Positions 1 to 8,400 of a stretch of 64,000 bases of DNA are shown here, piece after piece (positions within the stretch are counted from its first letter, which is position 1; every line of letters starts with the position of its first letter). This DNA is from Janthinobacterium fluminis (GTDB lineage Bacteria; Pseudomonadota; Gammaproteobacteria; Burkholderiales; Burkholderiaceae_D): positions 310,001-374,000 of the forward strand of contig NZ_JAQQXR010000001.1 of the NCBI RefSeq assembly GCF_028595325.1, in the 5' to 3' direction. A program made the position numbers and the translations under genes. The notes beneath the pieces were generated by a model. That model was given only the letters and a program-made list of their open reading frames with translations, was not told where the DNA came from and did not search any database.

Positions 1-1
1 G

Positions 2-2188
2 ACAATTAAGTATATTGGAGCCGTTGATCGCTGGCCAGAGCTTGCCGTTACTGGCGGCCAGGCAATATGGCGCATTTCGCAGCAAGAGCAACGCTCGGAC
101 TCGGAGGCGGAGATGTTGCTGCTGACAGGTCAGTTTGTACTATTGCAAGAAACCTCACAGTATCCTGTGCACGTCTCGGCTTACAAGAAACGTGTAGTCA
201 CTCTGCCCGAGGGCCAAGCCTTGACCATCACCGGCGCCGCCAATACCACAGGCGTCGCCTACCTGCTGGATCCAGCGCAGGGCGGCGCAAGCTCGTCGCA
301 GTCCTGGCCCATCGGCGCCGGCGCGCTTGCCACTATCGGTCCGTTCGCCGGCCAGCAACGGGTGCTGGTAACGTGCTCGGTAGGGAGCATCGAGGCGGTC
401 GTTGGAAATGCGGTGCTTGGGGCGGCGCAGGTTGTTAATGGAGCTGGCGGGGGCGGTTTGGCACTTTCCGGCCCCGGTGGCGCGATTCCGTTGCCAGCAC
501 GGGTTGCATTACCGATTCTGGCTGCGTCATTTGGCGATAGCCTGGCAACTATATCAACGATGCCCCTGCACGACGTATCGGCGATCACGTCAGCATCTAC
601 CGGACTTGTGTTTCATGGTCCACGTATGGGCGTCAACGTGCCATCCTACTCGCGGGGGCGCATCCGGTTTGTGGCGGATTGCGGCATCGGTGGCACACAG
701 TCCGGCACACAACTGGCACGCGATGCGGCCGCAGTATCCGGCACGCGCAAAGCGCTGACCGACGCGGCAAATCTGGGCGCGCAGGTGTGCGTCATCTCGT
801 CGCTGACCAACAATATTGTCCAGCAGGTCCGGGCTAGTTCGACGCCAGCCGCCATTGCCGCATGGCTCGCTGCTGGCTATGCGGACTTGGTCGCTATGCT
901 GACGCGTGCAAATATGCTCGGCATGTACCCGATCTATCGGCAGTTGGGCGGATTTTCGCCGGGGCCGTACGCGACCACCGCCGGCATGACAAACGCCGAT
1001 GTCGCTGCGTGCGTCGATGCGTTTCGCACCGCGTCGGCGTATATCGAAACCACCCTGATCCCCTCGCTCGGCTTCCCGTGTGGTTTGGCCGACGTGCGCA
1101 AGACCTGCGTCGATTCCGTTACAGGAGCATGGTTGCCCGGGCTGAGCGACGACGGCTTGCATGAGGGGCAAGAAGGTGGAACGGCGGTCGCCGCTGCTGT
1201 TGTCCCGGCGATCTTGGCCTGGGCTGGCATCACGGCCCCGATCAACAACTACGCATCGGTGGCCCCCGAGCGTGCGGCAAACGGCAACGGTTTTGCGGCG
1301 CCGGCCATGGTTGCTGTGGCGTCGGGGCTGGCGTCCGGCTTTAGTAAAAGCAACAACGCCGGCGTCGGCACCAACGCGTCAGTGTCGACCGTCGTACAGG
1401 TTGGCGCCACGCTGTGGCAGCAGCATGTTGTGACGCCGCAGACGTTTGACGGCATTGCCAAGGCACTCGCGCCGTCAGGGCTGGCAGCATTTGTCTCTAA
1501 ATTGGACATGCCGATATTTGGCGTGGCGCCTACCACGCAATATGCGGCTGGCGATGCGGTGCAAGTAGAATTTGATTTGGTCATTGACGACGGTGCCGGC
1601 GGCGCGCCGAGCAATGTCTTGGGCTGGGGCGTGGATGTCAACTTGCAGGCGCCCAGCGGCACATACTTTACGTTTATCCCGGTCGAAAAAACGGTGTCAG
1701 ACGGCTATCTGCATGTGCCAACCGCGCCGTATGTTCGTAAAATAGTCTGCCCGCCGATGCGCGTGCCGGATTGCTCGGCCAACATGCTCAATGCCTTTGC
1801 TCAGGTCGTGACTTACGCCGGCACAACCACGTCTTACCGCGTGCGGATCGCCAATCTACGCATCCTCAAGACCACAATGCCTGTGCCATTTTCCGCGCGC
1901 GGCACCGTTAAAAAAACTGCGGCCTACACGGCCACACTGTCGGATTATGCAATCCGCGCCGATGCAACGTTGGGAGCCTTCACTACAACCCTGCCACCAG
2001 CGGCATCGGCGTTTGCGTTCGGCGTGGGGCAAATTATCATTTTTTCTAAGGTGGATGCAAGTGGCAATGTTGCCACATTGAAAGGGCACCTTTCAGAATC
2101 TATTGGCGGATCAAACACGCAGACCGCGACCACGCAAAACCAAGTATTCCGTCTGCAGAGCAATAGCGTGGGCTGGGATTTCATCTAA
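2..2188 (+). CDS. Phage SGNH/GDSL-hydrolase-domain protein (5' partial)
   Basis: The frame is open to the left edge (first residues TIKYIGAVDRWPELAV), so the start codon is just outside the window and the gene is longer than the first internal ATG at 113 suggests. In this partial numbering a GDS box (about residues 178-180) with the nucleophile Ser, an Asn-bearing block (SSLTNNI) and a D384-x-x-H387 pair match the SGNH hydrolase family, which de-esterifies carbohydrates or lipids. The C-terminal ~90 residues (TLSDYAIRADATLGAFTTTL) resemble a terminal module of phage fibres and decoration proteins. It precedes the head-tail connector gene, so it may be a virion-surface (head fibre or decoration) enzyme. 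The substrate is unknown. Confidence 0.75.
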   Translation, partial: TIKYIGAVDRWPELAVTGGQAIWRISQQEQRSDSEAEMLLLTGQFVLLQETSQYPVHVSAYKKRVVTLPEGQALTITGAANTTGVAYLLDPAQGGASSSQSWPIGAGALATIGPFAGQQRVLVTCSVGSIEAVVGNAVLGAAQVVNGAGGGGLALSGPGGAIPLPARVALPILAASFGDSLATISTMPLHDVSAITSASTGLVFHGPRMGVNVPSYSRGRIRFVADCGIGGTQSGTQLARDAAAVSGTRKALTDAANLGAQVCVISSLTNNIVQQVRASSTPAAIAAWLAAGYADLVAMLTRANMLGMYPIYRQLGGFSPGPYATTAGMTNADVAACVDAFRTASAYIETTLIPSLGFPCGLADVRKTCVDSVTGAWLPGLSDDGLHEGQEGGTAVAAAVVPAILAWAGITAPINNYASVAPERAANGNGFAAPAMVAVASGLASGFSKSNNAGVGTNASVSTVVQVGATLWQQHVVTPQTFDGIAKALAPSGLAAFVSKLDMPIFGVAPTTQYAAGDAVQVEFDLVIDDGAGGAPSNVLGWGVDVNLQAPSGTYFTFIPVEKTVSDGYLHVPTAPYVRKIVCPPMRVPDCSANMLNAFAQVVTYAGTTTSYRVRIANLRILKTTMPVPFSARGTVKKTAAYTATLSDYAIRADATLGAFTTTLPPAASAFAFGVGQIIIFSKVDASGNVATLKGHLSESIGGSNTQTATTQNQVFRLQSNSVGWDFI

Positions 2189-2198
2189 GGCTGCATAT

Positions 2199-2804
2199 AT
2201 GACAAAAATCCAAACCGTGGCGCCGACCGAGCTGGCCGTCGACCTGGCCGCAGCCCGCGCGAACATGCGCATCGACGGCGATCACATGGATGGACTTCTC
2301 ACTCTGTGGCTCAAGGGCATCATCATGGTGTTGGAGCACGAGATCGACCAGTGCATCATGGAGCAGACGTGGGCGGTTCGGCTGGACGTGTTTCCAGGTA
2401 TCTCGCCATGGAGTGTCGGCGGCACCGACTCCGGTCGGGTTTCAGCGGCGATCGCGTTACCGCATCCGGTGCTCGCAGTCACCTCCGTCAAGTACCTGGA
2501 TATCGCCGGCGTCGAGCAGACCCTGGCGCCGTCCGCCTACAAGCTGGTGGTGCAGCGCTACCAGAGTTACCTGATACCGAAGCTCGGCACTCGTTGGCCG
2601 GCTACGGCCAACGAGGCGGACGCCGTGGTCGTCTCCGTGCAATGCGGCTACGGCAGTACGTCCGCCAGCACTCCCGAGAACGTACAGCTCTACATCCTGG
2701 CAAAGCTGGTCGAGCAATTCGACCCGGCCACGCGCCTGGAGCGCGACACCGTGCAGTCGGTCTTCATCGACCGCTTGCTCGACGCCTGCAGGAGCTACGT
2801 GTGA
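2199..2804 (+). CDS. Phage head-tail connector (gp6-like / phiE125 gp8 family)
   Basis: The 201-aa product has the layout of gp6-type connectors: an N-terminal helical part (about 10-55) and a C-terminal part with Y-x-L-V and a G-x-x-W-P-A block. These proteins form a ring under the portal through which DNA leaves the head. It starts 10 bp after the SGNH gene and its last codons overlap the next gene by 4 bp (GTGA). Family assignment is from overall pattern and position; the exact subfamily is less certain. Confidence 0.8.
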   Translation: MTKIQTVAPTELAVDLAAARANMRIDGDHMDGLLTLWLKGIIMVLEHEIDQCIMEQTWAVRLDVFPGISPWSVGGTDSGRVSAAIALPHPVLAVTSVKYLDIAGVEQTLAPSAYKLVVQRYQSYLIPKLGTRWPATANEADAVVVSVQCGYGSTSASTPENVQLYILAKLVEQFDPATRLERDTVQSVFIDRLLDACRSYV

Positions 2805-3136
2805 GTCTGGGTGCGCGCCTAAATAAGCGCGTCTTGTTGCAGGTGCGGAGCGTAGCGCAGGACGAGGCCGGTGAACCGCTGCCGGCCGCCTGGGTGAATG
2901 TTGTCGCCGATGGCGACGGCAAGTTGTGGGCCGAGGTGCGCGACGTCAGCGGCCGGGAGTTCGTCGCTGCCGGCGCCACGCAAAACACGGTGCTGACAAC
3001 AATCACAATCCGTCATCGGGGCGGTATTGCTGCGGCGATGCGGGTGCTGCATGGGGCCGACATTTATAACATCGAAGCGGTGCTGGGCCGGGATGGCCGG
3101 CAGTTACTGCTTATGTGCTCACGAGGTATTGCATGA
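2801..3136 (+). CDS. Phage head-tail adaptor / head closure protein
   Basis: The 111-aa product starts with GTG at 2801, overlapping the previous stop by 4 bp. It has the short beta-barrel pattern of the Phage_H_T_join (SPP1 gp16 / HK97 gp7-like) family: L-N-K-R-V-L-L near the start, a W-V-N-V-V-A-D strand, R-E-F-V-A-A-G-A and a final Y-N-I-E-A-V strand. It would close the head and present the surface on which the tail docks. Longer upstream starts in this frame would read through the preceding gene and are rejected. Confidence 0.8.
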   Translation: MSLGARLNKRVLLQVRSVAQDEAGEPLPAAWVNVVADGDGKLWAEVRDVSGREFVAAGATQNTVLTTITIRHRGGIAAAMRVLHGADIYNIEAVLGRDGRQLLLMCSRGIA

Positions 3137-3537
3137 CATTTAAAATTGACATTGCCCAGCTAGCCGGCCTGAGCGGCCAGATACAGAAATTCGGGCAGAA
3201 GGTCCAGGATGAGGTGGCGATAGCTGGCGTTGCGGCAATGGCGACGGTGGTGTACACGGAAGTCAAGCTGAACGCCTCCAAGAACAAAAAAAGCGGTTTG
3301 CTGTTGAGCGCCATTTATCGAAAGTACTCGCCGGAGAAGTCAGGCGATGCGCGGCAGACCTATCGCGTGAGCTGGAACAAACGCAGGGCACCACATGGGC
3401 ATCTGCTTGAGTTCGGCACATCGCGCGCGCCCGCCTACCCGTTTATCCGGCCGTCGTTATCCAAATTGCCGGACGCCATCGATGCCGGCAGAACGCGTAT
3501 CGCCGAGAAGCTGGCGGAGCTGGGCGGTAAATCGTGA
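3133..3537 (+). CDS. HK97 gp10-family phage protein (tail completion)
   Basis: The 134-aa product starts at an ATG overlapping the previous stop by 4 bp. H-L-L-E-F-G-T (about residues 95-101) followed by aromatic-Pro and P-F-I-R-P is the hallmark of the HK97 gp10 family, which acts in head-to-tail joining or tail termination in siphoviruses. It sits between the head closure gene and a DUF3168 gene, the usual order. Confidence 0.85.
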   Translation: MTFKIDIAQLAGLSGQIQKFGQKVQDEVAIAGVAAMATVVYTEVKLNASKNKKSGLLLSAIYRKYSPEKSGDARQTYRVSWNKRRAPHGHLLEFGTSRAPAYPFIRPSLSKLPDAIDAGRTRIAEKLAELGGKS

Positions 3538-3884
3538 TCCTCGAACCTCAAATTGTCGACGCGCTGAAAACTATGGTTGCCGGTCGTGTGTACCCGGACG
3601 TGGCTGCCGAAGGGGCTGCAGCACCCTACATCACCTATCAGCAGGTCGGTGGCGACGCCATTAACTTTGTCGAGGGCACCAGTCCCGGCACGGAAAATGC
3701 CCGCGTCCAGGTCAACGTGTGGGCGCCGAGCCGTCTCGTTGCCTCCGCGCTTGGCCGGCAGATTGAGGATGCGCTGCGCGCCGCGTCGGCACTTCAAACC
3801 ACCGTGCTGGGAGCGCGCGTGGCGACCTACGACACCGAGACAAAACTGCGCGGCACCAGGCAGGATTTCAGTTTCTGGTACTGA
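3534..3884 (+). CDS. Phage tail completion/terminator protein (DUF3168)
   Basis: The 116-aa protein begins with GTG at 3534, a 4-bp overlap with the gp10-like gene. It has the DUF3168 pattern: R-V-Y-P-D-V near residue 18, P-Y-I-T-Y-Q, then a V-Q-V-N-V-W-A strand and C-terminal R-Q-D-F-S-F-W-Y. Members cap the tail tube and stop its polymerisation. It is the last gene before a terminator and the tail tube gene. Confidence 0.82.
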   Translation: MILEPQIVDALKTMVAGRVYPDVAAEGAAAPYITYQQVGGDAINFVEGTSPGTENARVQVNVWAPSRLVASALGRQIEDALRAASALQTTVLGARVATYDTETKLRGTRQDFSFWY

Positions 3885-3948
3885 GCGTCGCCATTGACCG
3901 CCCGGTTCCTGGTGAACCTTACTTCCCGCCCGCAAGGGCTTCTCATCC

Positions 3949-3969
3949 GGCCGCTAAGCGGCTTTTTTT
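3949..3969 (+). terminator. Rho-independent terminator after head-tail connector genes
   Basis: A GCCGC/GCGGC stem with a TAA loop is followed by seven T residues. It lies between the DUF3168 gene and the tail tube gene and may lower connector expression relative to tube protein, or act as a partial read-through site. Confidence 0.75.
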
Positions 3970-3992
3970 ACGTCCATTGAAAAGGAAATAAT

Positions 3993-4640
3993 ATGGCACA
4001 AGTACCCACCGGTACGATGTTTTTCATCGCGTCCGCCTACGGGCCGCCCAAAGTCGTCACCGGCGTCAGCAACGCTATCGAGGCTGTCGTTTCGTCGCCA
4101 GCGCATGGTTTTTCCGCAGGCGACATCGTCGAGCACACCTCGGGCTGGGGCCGGATCAACCGCCGCGTTTTCCGCGTCAAGGCGCCTGCCGCAGACACAT
4201 ATGTACTCGAAGGCATGGACACCACAAGCATCATTTTTTACCCGGCCGGAAACGGCGCCGGTTCGGTGCGCAAGATCGCTACGTTCACGCAAATTACGAC
4301 GGTGATGAATCCCGCGTCGACCGGCGGCGAGCCGAAAACCGTCAACTTCAAGTTTATGGAGTCCGACGCCGAGTACTCGATTAACGACGGATTCGCCGCC
4401 TCCGGCTACACCGCGAACCTGGACGCCGATTCGATCGGTTCGCCAGGCTACGCCGCATGCAAGGCGCTCACCGAGGTCCAGACCGACACCTGCCTCAAAA
4501 TGGTCAGCCGTTCCGGCGCGCTGATCCTTCAGCCGTGCACCGTGGCGCTGAACGAGGCCGTGAAATTTCAGGATGGCCAGATCAATCAGGTATCCGTTGC
4601 CTTCAACGGCAATAACCGCCTCACCCGTTACGCAGCGTAA
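3993..4640 (+). CDS. Phage major tail tube protein
   Basis: The 215-aa product has a good ribosome site (AAAGGAAATAAT before ATG). Its sequence fits the lambda gpV-like tail-tube fold: beta-rich, with a Q-I-T-T-V-M-N-P-A-S-T-G-G-E-P-K loop near 110 and a C-terminal V-S-V-A-F-N-G-N-N-R-L-T-R-Y. Tube subunits stack into hexameric rings around the tape measure. Its position just before the G/GT chaperones and the tape measure is diagnostic. It is set apart from flanking genes by a terminator on the left and a hairpin on the right, which suits a highly expressed structural gene. Confidence 0.82.
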   Translation: MAQVPTGTMFFIASAYGPPKVVTGVSNAIEAVVSSPAHGFSAGDIVEHTSGWGRINRRVFRVKAPAADTYVLEGMDTTSIIFYPAGNGAGSVRKIATFTQITTVMNPASTGGEPKTVNFKFMESDAEYSINDGFAASGYTANLDADSIGSPGYAACKALTEVQTDTCLKMVSRSGALILQPCTVALNEAVKFQDGQINQVSVAFNGNNRLTRYAA

Positions 4641-4657
4641 CAGTCCTGCCTATCCCC

Positions 4658-4674
4658 GGCTCGCGCTGCGAGCC
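4658..4674 (+). terminator. Hairpin after tail tube gene (possible weak terminator)
   Basis: A perfect 7-bp stem GGCTCGC/GCGAGCC with a GCT loop lies 17 bp after the tail tube stop. No T-run follows directly; one appears about 35 bp later. It could trim or stabilise the tube mRNA rather than end transcription. Confidence 0.4.
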
Positions 4675-4731
4675 ATTTATATCCGCTCGGTCGCACATTG
4701 CCGGGCTTTTTTACATTCCTGAAAGAGCAAC

Positions 4732-5133
4732 ATGGCAACGCAAAAACAAAAATTGAAGTTAGGCAGCACTCCGAAGAGCTTCCTGAAGAGTGTCGAAATT
4801 GTGATGCTGGACGGCTCCGTCGAAACGATCGAGATCAGCTACCAGTATCGCACTCGCTCGCAGTTTGCCGCGCTGGTCGACGCGCGAATTGCCAGCGCGG
4901 CCGCCCCGGCGGTTGCCGACAGTCCGGCTCCGGAAAAAACTGTTGCGGAATGGTTCCGGCTGGCCGATGAGGGGGCCGTCGAATTCGTGCTGAAAATCGC
5001 CGATGGCTGGGATCTGGAAGACCCGTTCATTGAAAAATCGCTGTTGCAGTTGGAGGACGAGAACCCCGGCGCCCTGGCTGCGATTGCGACCGCCTATCGC
5101 CAGGCCGTCGCCGAGGTCCGCACAAAAAACTGA
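4732..5133 (+). CDS. Phage tail assembly chaperone G
   Basis: The 133-aa product is the shorter of two products expected from this locus. In siphoviruses the G protein coats the tape measure during tail assembly and is absent from the virion. Short length, acidic C-terminus, and the position between tube and tape measure support the call. The final two sense codons AAA-AAC are part of a heptamer A_AAA_AAC (5124-5130) in the correct zero-frame phase for -1 slippage, followed at once by TGA. Confidence 0.85.
   Translation: MATQKQKLKLGSTPKSFLKSVEIVMLDGSVETIEISYQYRTRSQFAALVDARIASAAAPAVADSPAPEKTVAEWFRLADEGAVEFVLKIADGWDLEDPFIEKSLLQLEDENPGALAAIATAYRQAVAEVRTKN
5124..5130 (+). promoter_or_regulatory. 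Programmed -1 frameshift slippery site (A_AAA_AAC)
   Basis: The heptamer A_AAA_AAC is split by the zero frame as X_XXY_YYZ and is followed immediately by the TGA stop of the G gene. A one-base backward slip puts the ribosome in a frame open for 104 more codons, ending at 5444. This is the arrangement known for G/GT tail chaperones of lambda-like phages. Confidence 0.85.
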
Positions 5134-5444
5134 TCGCGCTTGCAAGGGCAATTTATGAGCGCGGCCCGACGGCTCAAGAAATCGAGCAGTCGGGATTCCC
5201 GGCGGAGGACTTTGCAAGCGACCCGGTGGAGATTTTTCCTGACAACGTTCAAGTTTACGAGCTATTCAACATGATGGGCACGCAATGGCGAGTCGGCATG
5301 AATGGCCCTACCGGACTGGACTACAACGTGGCATTCCACAAAATGGACCGCATGGCGCTGTCGCCGGACGATTACCAGGTCATGGAGATTGATTTGCGCG
5401 TGATGGAAAACGAGGCGATGAGGGTGATGCGCCAGCAGTCATAG
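5130..5444 (+). CDS. Phage tail assembly chaperone T domain (made as G-T by -1 frameshift)
   Basis: Read in the -1 frame from 5130, this encodes 104 residues fused to the 133 of G, giving a predicted 237-aa G-T protein. The T part (V-Y-E-L-F-N-M-M-G-T-Q-W-R-V then G-P-T-G-L-D-Y) matches the DUF1799-type family of tail chaperones. A GTG at 5226 could look like an independent start (72 aa), but no convincing ribosome site precedes it and the upstream 32 codons are open and sensible, so the fusion is preferred. T recruits the tail tube protein to the G-coated tape measure. Confidence 0.8.
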   Translation: MIALARAIYERGPTAQEIEQSGFPAEDFASDPVEIFPDNVQVYELFNMMGTQWRVGMNGPTGLDYNVAFHKMDRMALSPDDYQVMEIDLRVMENEAMRVMRQQS

Positions 5445-5475
5445 CCGACCTGAGCGGCACAAAAATGGATACTAA

Positions 5476-8400
5476 ATGACAAGTAACGTCGGCAGCGCAA
5501 CGATTGAACTGGCGGTGGATTCGGCCGGGGTTGAGTCTGGATTGCAGCGTGTAGACCGGGCCGTGGTGCGCACCGGCCGCACGCTGGAAAATCTTGGCGG
5601 AAAAGGCGCCGCCGCGCTTGACGGGATGGGGAACAGCGGCGGCGGGGCCGCGAAAAAAGTCGAGCGGTCGACCGCCAGTCTGATCAGCTCCATTCAGCGA
5701 ACGACCGCCGTGATGGAGGCGGGCTCGCGCACGAGCGCTCAGTATTTTGAGGCACTTGCCAGTCAGCGTGGTGTGAGTGTCGACGCCCTGCGTCCGTACC
5801 TTGACCAGTTGGATGCTGTTGCGTCAAAGCAAAAAACTGCCGAGAACGCGATGCGTTCTGCCGATCCGGCGATGAAGTCGGTCGGCGTGTCTGCGGCGCA
5901 AACGTCTGCCGCATTGCGGCAGATGCCAGCGCAACTGACCGACATCTTCACCAGTCTGGCCGGCGGGCAAAACCCGCTACTGGTGCTGATCCAGCAGGGC
6001 GGCCAGATCAAGGATTCGTTTGGCGGCATTGCCAACACGTTCAGCGTGCTGGGCGGGGAGGTTAAATCGTTTTTTTCGTCGGTGGCGGGAGCGGGCGCTG
6101 AGGTCGGTGGGCTGGCCGATCTGGGTGGCGCGCTGGCCGACGTGGCGAAAAAACAAACTGCCGTGGCCGAAGGCGCGGAGCAGGCTGGCGAAAACCTGGG
6201 CGACCTGGCCGGCGATGCCAACACGGCCGCGGATGCCGCGACGAACGCCAGGACCGCGCTGGCCGGCGTCGGAAGCGTCAGCATGGCCACAGTCGCATCT
6301 GTCGTGGCCGTTGCGTTGGCGGCCGCTGCTGCTGCGGTGGCCTACTACCAGGCCAGTAAAGAGGCAGCAGCGTACACACGCACGCTGACCATGACCGGTA
6401 ATGTCGCAGGCGTCACGGCCGACCAACTTTCGGATATGGCGAGAGCGATAGGTAAAAGCGCCGGGACGCAAGGTGCCGCCGCCGAGGCGCTGGTCGCGCT
6501 GGTATCCACGGGCAAGGTTGGCGCGGAGAATTTTCAGCGTTTCGCCACTGTCGCCGTGAAAGCGCAGAAGGTCCTCGGCATTGGCGTCGCGGATATGGTA
6601 AAAGATTTCGCGGATCTCGGGAAAACCCCTCTGCAGGCCAGCAAGGCGCTGAATGAGCAGTATCACCATTTGACGTTCGCAGTCCATAGCCAGATCAGCG
6701 CGCTGCAGAATCAGGGAAAAATGGAGGAGGCGGCTGCGGTGGCGCAGAACGCCTATGCCGATGCGCTCGCCAGCAGAGAAAAGCGCGTTGCCGAATCACT
6801 GGGGCGGATGTCCAGGGCATGGGCCGCAGTTGGAGGCGCTGCAAAACGGGCGGGGGACGCCTTCCTCGATGTGTGGCGTGACGACACGTTCGAGCAAAAA
6901 TTGGTTAAGGCCAATGATGCATTAGAGAAGGCACAGCGTAACCGATTTAACTTCGCCGGCGGCGGTTCGGATGGCGCCGCCGCATTGGCCACTGCGGAAA
7001 AAAAAGTGGCGCTGCTCAAAGAAGAGCGGGATGCCTCGGAATGGAATGCGCGAGCCAAGGCTGAGTCGGCGAAGTTGGACGAGGACGGCATCGCCTGGGC
7101 AGAGGAGGGCGAGAAGTTTCTGGCTAGAAAAGATTCGTTGTTGAGGGCCATCAAGGTCAGCCGCGACCGCGGTCTGGCCGCCGGCGTGGCCGACGAGGAA
7201 ATTGCGAAACGCGAGTTGGCGATACGCCGGGAGTATTCCGACATATTCAATGCTGGTATCGACTCGCAAATCGAGGCCCTCAAGCGGCGTGCCGCAGTTG
7301 AGGATGTCGTGTCGGCGCGGTCGATGGCGATGCTTGTTGCGAACCGCGACGCTGGCCTGGCGAGCAGTTTGCAAGCGCAGAACGATTTCGCCTCCGCCGT
7401 GGCGGCGCGCGATATTGCCGATTTCAGCCGGCGTAAGCGAGAGCTGGAAGAGGAGCTCGCTCTCACCAAGGGTAAGGCGGATAGTGAAAAGGAGCAGGCG
7501 GCACTGCGCGGCCAGGCTCTGGTGATTGATGCGCAAATCGACAGCCGCAAGAGGGCGCTGGCGAGCGAGTTGTTCGTGTTGGACGTTAAGGCGACGCGCG
7601 CAGCGGCCAGCGCTTACGCGGATGTCGTGGAGAAGCGTGAGGCCGACGTCGAGGCGTTAAAAAAGCAGATCCAGGCGCAGCTCGACGCCAACAGCTTGAT
7701 CGGCAAAAGCGGCAAGGAGATCGAAAACTTCAACGCAGCTCAGGTGGAGGAGGTTGCAATTCGCCGGGAGGTTGAGGCAGCAATCCTCGATACGATTCCG
7801 TTCAGGGAAAAGGAGGCGGCCGCTTTGCGTGACAGCGCCGCCAAGATGCGAGATTTGTCAGCCGCGCAGCGTGAAGGCGCGAAGAAGTCGACCGCATTCG
7901 ACGAACAAAAGAAAATTTGGGAATCGATCGACCGTACTGCCCACGACACATTCGTTTCTATTTTCGACAGTGGTAAAAACACTTTTGACCGTTTGCGCGA
8001 CACGCTGAAAAACGGCCTGTTGGACATGCTGTACCAGATGACGATCAAGAAATGGATTTTCCAGATTGGCGCGTCTGTAACCGGATTTTCTGGCTTGGCC
8101 CAGGCTGCTGGTATGGATGCTGGCGGTGCTGCTGACGGTGCCGCTGGCGGCGGCATGTCGGGCGTTATTGGTATGGCGCAGATGGCCTCCGGTGTATACA
8201 AGGTGATTAGCGGTGGATTGACTGCAGCCATCACCAGCATGGGCGCTGGAATTGCGAGCGTTGGCGGGATGCTCGGCTCGTCCAGTATTTCGGCGTTTGG
8301 CGCGGGCATGGGCTTGACGGGCGCCCAGGCATCCGCTGCCGCCGGCGCTTACACCGCTGCCGGCATGGGGGGAACCGGCACGGCAATCACTGGCGGCGCC

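Noticed and set aside
5226..5444. Independent 72-aa T gene starting at GTG 5226
   Set aside because: The -1 frame is open back to the in-phase slippery heptamer, so T is more likely made only as a G-T fusion.
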